Of a stretch of 64,000 bases of DNA, positions 58,779 to 64,000 are shown piece by piece (position 1 is the stretch's first letter; the number at the start of each line of letters is the position of its first letter). Below the pieces are notes generated by a model. It saw only the letters and a list, made by a program, of their open reading frames with translations, had not been told where the DNA came from and did no database searches. The position numbers and the translations under genes are program-made. The stretch spans positions 186,001 to 250,000 of the forward strand of contig CAVXEW010000006.1 of NCBI GenBank assembly GCA_963760965.1, given 5' to 3'. The stretch comes from Pararhizobium_B sp963760965 (GTDB taxonomy: Bacteria; Pseudomonadota; Alphaproteobacteria; Rhizobiales; Rhizobiaceae).

Positions 58779-58815
58779 CGCCCCGCTCGGCGCGCCCTGC
58801 CACGCACTGCATTCG

Positions 58816-58845
58816 AGCCGTCCCGGGAGACCGGGGCGGCTTTTC
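58816..58845 (+). terminator. Intrinsic terminator after rpoBC
   Basis: An 11-bp stem with one G-U pair (58816-58826 with 58831-58841, loop GAGA) ends in TTTT. It closes the rplKAJL-rpoBC transcription unit. Confidence 0.85.
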
Positions 58846-58876
58846 GTTTCGGCCGAATTGAAGAGAGGATCGGGTC

Positions 58877-59494
58877 ATGGGCCTGATTTCACTGCTTGGT
58901 TTCGCCGGCGCGCTGGTGATCGCAGCCGGCGCACCGGGCCCGAGCGTCGCCGCGCTCGTCTCGCGCGTGCTGGCACGCGGGGTGCGAGACGTGCTGCCCT
59001 TCGTGCTTGCGATGTGGATCGGCGAGTGCGTGTGGATCTCGCTGGCGGTCTTCGGGCTGAGCGCAATCGCTCACGCCTTCGAAGCCCTTTTCATGATCAT
59101 CAGGTGTGCGGGTGTCGCCTATCTGCTCTTCCTCGCCTGGAAGATGTGGTTCGCGCCGGCGGTTGACGAGGGGGAAGGGGAGGCGATGCCTCCCTCCTCG
59201 CCGATTCGCATGTTTCTCGCGGGAATCGGGGTGACCCTCGGCAATCCGAAGATCATGGTCTTCTACATGGCCCTGCTGCCGGCACTGGTCGATCTGCGCC
59301 ACATGGGCGCCACCGGCTGGGCGGAGCTGATGGCGACGGCCGTCTGCGTGCTGTTCGTCGTGGACATGAGCTGGATCGCACTCGCCGCCCGCGCGCGACG
59401 GTTCCTCAACAGCCGGCGCGCCCGCAGGATCGTCAACCGGTCGAGCGCCGCGATCATGGCCGGCGCCGCCGTCGCACTGGCCGCCCGCGGCTAG
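58877..59494 (+). CDS. LysE/RhtB-family amino acid exporter
   Basis: A 205-residue inner-membrane protein with five to six hydrophobic helices. The family start FAGALVIAAGAPGPSVAALV (9-28), with the APGP motif, and the central FLAGIGVTLGNPKIMVFYMALL are typical of LysE/RhtB exporters of amino acids such as lysine, threonine or homoserine. AGAGAGGA precedes the ATG. It lies between the rpoC terminator and the rpsL promoter, so it is an independent gene placed between two core operons. Its TAG stop overlaps the stop of the convergent small gene within CTAG. Substrate unknown. Confidence 0.87.
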   Translation: MGLISLLGFAGALVIAAGAPGPSVAALVSRVLARGVRDVLPFVLAMWIGECVWISLAVFGLSAIAHAFEALFMIIRCAGVAYLLFLAWKMWFAPAVDEGEGEAMPPSSPIRMFLAGIGVTLGNPKIMVFYMALLPALVDLRHMGATGWAELMATAVCVLFVVDMSWIALAARARRFLNSRRARRIVNRSSAAIMAGAAVALAARG

Positions 59495-59790
59495 CGGTCG
59501 AACGTGATGATGGCGACTTCGCCCTCCAGCGCCCCCTGGAAGGCGGAGGCGTGGGGTTCCTCGTCGGGAATCTCGTCGACCGAGCCGATCTGGTCCAGTT
59601 CGGCCTGCTCATAGCCCTCCTGCGCCAGGGCGTTGAGGGCTTCGCGAACGGCGCTGTCGTCGTCCGCGGCGGCGAGCAGGATGTGGACGTCGATTCCCGA
59701 ATCATCCCTGGCACGGTGTACCCGCCCGGTGATGATGAAGATCAGCGGCGCGCTGCTGCCGTTGTCGTTGACCGGATCGACGATTTTCAT
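59491..59790 (-). CDS. Conserved hypothetical small protein, 99 residues
   Basis: A 99-residue, acidic, apparently soluble protein (MKIVDPVNDNGSSAPLIFII at its start, then VHILLAAADDDSAVREALNALAQEGYEQAEL, ending EGEVAIITFDR). The alternation of strands and helices suggests a small alpha/beta fold; similar rhizobial proteins carry a vague regulator label, but I see no DNA-binding motif. The ATG at 59790 has GAGGA upstream; an in-frame ATG at 59817 is an alternative. It converges with the LysE gene, the two stops sharing CTAG at 59491-59494. Confidence 0.7.
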   Translation of the reverse strand: MKIVDPVNDNGSSAPLIFIITGRVHRARDDSGIDVHILLAAADDDSAVREALNALAQEGYEQAELDQIGSVDEIPDEEPHASAFQGALEGEVAIITFDR

Positions 59791-59990
59791 GGCATCATCC
59801 TCGCGGATTCCGTTCATTTGGCGACCACGCGATCATCGCTGGCCTTGCCGCGCCAAACGCTCTTCTGAAGCAATTGTTCGCAGCTCGCAACGGACGGAGG
59901 GGAAAAAAGCCTGCGGCGAAAGAAAATTGCGCCGTGCCGGCTGCGGTACGCGCGGAAGGCCGGGGAAGGGGAATTCTTTGCCGCAAGCCC

Positions 59991-60019
59991 TTGACGCAGA
60001 GCGGCCAAGTCAGTACATC
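59991..60019 (+). promoter_or_regulatory. Sigma-70 type promoter for rpsL-rpsG-fusA-tuf
   Basis: TTGACG (59991-59996), 17 bases, TACATC (60014-60019). It lies in the 496-base gap 59791-60286, about 260 bases before rpsL, leaving a long leader. I see no gene in the gap. Confidence 0.65.
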
Positions 60020-60286
60020 GCCGAGCACCAGAGCCAATGTGAGGCTGGCTGGTTCGGAACGACGCGTTCTGGAGTTCGCCTCAAACAAGGTTCTCGACTG
60101 CACGCTGATTGAAAAATGCTGCATGCATGACGCGACATACGCGTCCTCTGTTACCGCGGGGCCATTCGCTGAAATAGCGGATTGGGCCCTCGTTTTGCGC
60201 ATGGATATGGGCTTGCGTCGTCGCCTGAAAGGGCACCGGTTTTGCCCGGCAGGGCATGAGAGAACAGTTTTGCAAGGGATGGTACG

Positions 60287-60658
60287 ATGCCTACCGTAAA
60301 TCAGTTGATCCGCAAGCCGCGCCAGGCGCCGGTCAAGCGCAACAAGGTCCCGGCTCTGGAGCAGAACCCGCAGAAGCGCGGGGTGTGCACGCGCGTCTAT
60401 ACGACGACGCCGAAGAAGCCGAACTCCGCCCTGCGGAAGGTTGCCAAGATCCGCCTGACCAACGGTTTCGAGGTGATCGGCTACATTCCCGGCGAGGGTC
60501 ACAATCTGCAGGAGCACTCCGTGGTCATGATCCGCGGCGGCCGCGTCAAGGACCTTCCGGGCGTGCGCTACCACATCATCCGCGGCGTGCTCGACACGCA
60601 GGGCGTCAAGAACCGCAAGCAGCGCCGCTCCAAATACGGCGCCAAGCGTCCGAAGTAA
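60287..60658 (+). CDS. rpsL: 30S ribosomal protein S12
   Basis: A 123-residue decoding-centre protein. The streptomycin-site loops read VYTTTPKKPNSALRKVAKI (about 36-54) and GGRVKDLPGVRYHIIRG (about 84-100), both wild-type with lysines at the usual resistance positions. It heads the str operon rpsL-rpsG-fusA-tuf. AAGGGAT before the ATG is the ribosome site. Confidence 0.98.
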   Translation: MPTVNQLIRKPRQAPVKRNKVPALEQNPQKRGVCTRVYTTTPKKPNSALRKVAKIRLTNGFEVIGYIPGEGHNLQEHSVVMIRGGRVKDLPGVRYHIIRGVLDTQGVKNRKQRRSKYGAKRPK

Positions 60659-60736
60659 GGTCATCCCTTCCGCTCCGGGCGCTTCTTTTTGTCCGGGCGG
60701 GACTGGCTAGAAGACAACAGTTGAGAGACGAACAAT

Positions 60737-61207
60737 ATGTCCCGACGCCACAGTGCAGAAAAGCGTGAAATCAACCCGGATCCGAAATTCGGTGATCTGG
60801 TCATCACGAAATTCATGAACGCCATCATGTACGACGGCAAGAAGTCGGTCGCCGAGACCATCGTCTACGGCGCGTTCGACATCGTCGAGCAGAAGACCAA
60901 GCAGGAGCCGGTCGGCACCTTCCATCAGGCGCTCGACAACATCGCCCCGCATGTCGAGGTCCGTTCGCGTCGCGTCGGCGGTGCGACCTACCAGGTTCCC
61001 GTGGACGTCCGTCCCGAGCGCCGCCAGGCTCTCGCCATCCGCTGGCTCATAAACGCCGCCCGCAACCGCAACGAGACCACCATGATCGAGCGCCTGTCCG
61101 GCGAACTCATGGATGCTGCCAACAACCGTGGCAGCGCGGTCAAGAAGCGCGAGGACACGCACAAGATGGCAGAAGCCAATCGCGCGTTCTCGCACTACCG
61201 CTGGTAA
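60737..61207 (+). CDS. rpsG: 30S ribosomal protein S7
   Basis: A 156-residue primary 16S rRNA-binding protein of the 30S head. Typical blocks: SRRHSAEKREINPDPKFG, VEVRSRRVGGATYQVPVDV and TMIERLSGELMDAANNRG, ending NRAFSHYRW. Standard length. It lies 78 bases after rpsL and 31 bases before fusA, in the str operon, where S7 is the translational repressor in enteric bacteria. Confidence 0.98.
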   Translation: MSRRHSAEKREINPDPKFGDLVITKFMNAIMYDGKKSVAETIVYGAFDIVEQKTKQEPVGTFHQALDNIAPHVEVRSRRVGGATYQVPVDVRPERRQALAIRWLINAARNRNETTMIERLSGELMDAANNRGSAVKKREDTHKMAEANRAFSHYRW

Positions 61208-61238
61208 CGGCGACCACCGAATTCCGAAAGGCACGACA

Positions 61239-63329
<2,091 letters not shown>

Positions 63330-63400
63330 CCCATAGCTAGCGAACCGAAGCAAGAACGGTAGTTCGTCCCCAGCGGACCAGAGATAACGGAGAGCCGAAA

Positions 63401-64000
63401 ATGGCAAAAGGAAAGTTCGAACGCACGAAGCCGCACGTGAACATCGGGACGATCGGTCACGTGGACCACGGGAAGACGACGCTGACTGCGGCGATCACGA
63501 AGTACTTCGGCGATTTCCGTGCGTATGACCAGATTGACGCGGCTCCGGAGGAGAAGGCTCGCGGGATCACGATCTCGACGGCGCACGTTGAGTACGAGAC
63601 GGACGCGCGCCACTACGCGCACGTCGACTGCCCCGGCCACGCGGATTACGTGAAGAACATGATCACGGGCGCTGCGCAGATGGACGGGGCGATCCTTGTC
63701 GTTTCGGCGGCCGACGGCCCGATGCCGCAGACGCGCGAGCACATCCTTCTTGCCCGCCAGGTCGGCGTTCCGGCGATCGTCGTCTATCTGAACAAGTGCG
63801 ACCAGGTCGACGACGAGGAGCTTCTGGAGCTTGTCGAGCTCGAGGTTCGCGAGCTTCTTTCGTCCTACGAGTTCCCCGGCGACGACATTCCGATCGTCAA
63901 GGGTTCTGCGCTTGCTGCGCTTGAAGACAGCGACAAGAAGCTTGGCGAGGAGTCGATCCGCGAGCTGATGAAGGCCGTCGACGACTACATCCCGACGCCG
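63401..64000 (+). CDS. tuf: Elongation factor Tu, second copy, 5' part (runs off the window)
   Basis: The first 200 codons of a second EF-Tu gene, in its ancestral place after fusA; AGCCGAAA and GGAGA upstream serve as ribosome site. All G-domain motifs are present. Compared with 36792-37391, only three bases differ, all third-codon changes at 63778, 63781 and 63811 (T in the first copy, C here). The 5' flanks differ completely, so the identity is limited to the coding sequence, as expected from gene conversion between the copies. Confidence 0.98.
   Translation, partial: MAKGKFERTKPHVNIGTIGHVDHGKTTLTAAITKYFGDFRAYDQIDAAPEEKARGITISTAHVEYETDARHYAHVDCPGHADYVKNMITGAAQMDGAILVVSAADGPMPQTREHILLARQVGVPAIVVYLNKCDQVDDEELLELVELEVRELLSSYEFPGDDIPIVKGSALAALEDSDKKLGEESIRELMKAVDDYIPTP

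Overview
The window reads as chromosomal DNA of an alphaproteobacterium of the order Hyphomicrobiales (Rhizobiales), probably near the Mesorhizobium/Phyllobacterium group. This rests on the high GC content, the order of the str and beta ribosomal genes with two tuf copies, a 391-residue EF-Tu, RpoB and RpoC of rhizobial length, TrmFO, and a run of DUF1127 genes. No insertion sequence, phage gene or CRISPR array was seen.

Layout. 0-9.3 kb: the start of a SCO1/SenC lipoprotein gene, an RND efflux pair, a CLC chloride channel, a thioesterase and a D-lactate/glycolate-type FAD oxidase. 9.4-16.6 kb: a long AsmA-like protein that appears to start at CTG, then a marR-emrA-emrB efflux operon whose first gene may be leaderless. 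16.6-20.1 kb: trmFO, four small DUF1127 genes in a row (each with its own terminator, three sharing one promoter motif), and tRNA-Leu. 20.2-25.1 kb: tig, then the leftward operon cysK-alaX-sseA-GNAT. All five genes carry several one-base indels that look like consensus errors. 25.3-32.4 kb: a photo-oxidative-stress-like locus (ChrR-like protein, SDR, CFA-type methyltransferase, DUF1365, FAD desaturase/oxidase-like protein, photolyase). The ChrR-like gene and the photolyase operon share a TGATCC-N16-CGTA promoter, but no ECF sigma gene is adjacent. 32.4-36.2 kb: small unknown genes, rlmB and tRNAs (Asn, Tyr, Gly).

36.8-64 kb is the tuf-trnW-secE-nusG-rplKAJL-rpoBC-rpsLG-fusA-tuf block. An 8.3-kb module sits between trnW and secE, which are normally adjacent. 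It holds an FTR1 iron permease with a cupredoxin partner, a membrane NqrB/RnfD-like domain fused to an NAD(P)H-flavin reductase domain, ApbE, an exported FMN-binding protein with an SGAT flavinylation site, a two-component system, DedA and a methyltransferase. I infer a transmembrane electron route from NAD(P)H to a flavinylated periplasmic protein, possibly serving ferric iron reduction for FTR1. Tandem 11-bp-spaced CTGACGG-type repeats at three places predict the response regulator's targets.

Single-base insertions in rpoB, rpoC and the histidine kinase gene, all easily repaired, support sequencing error rather than gene decay. The window ends inside the second tuf copy, which is almost identical to the first over the visible part.
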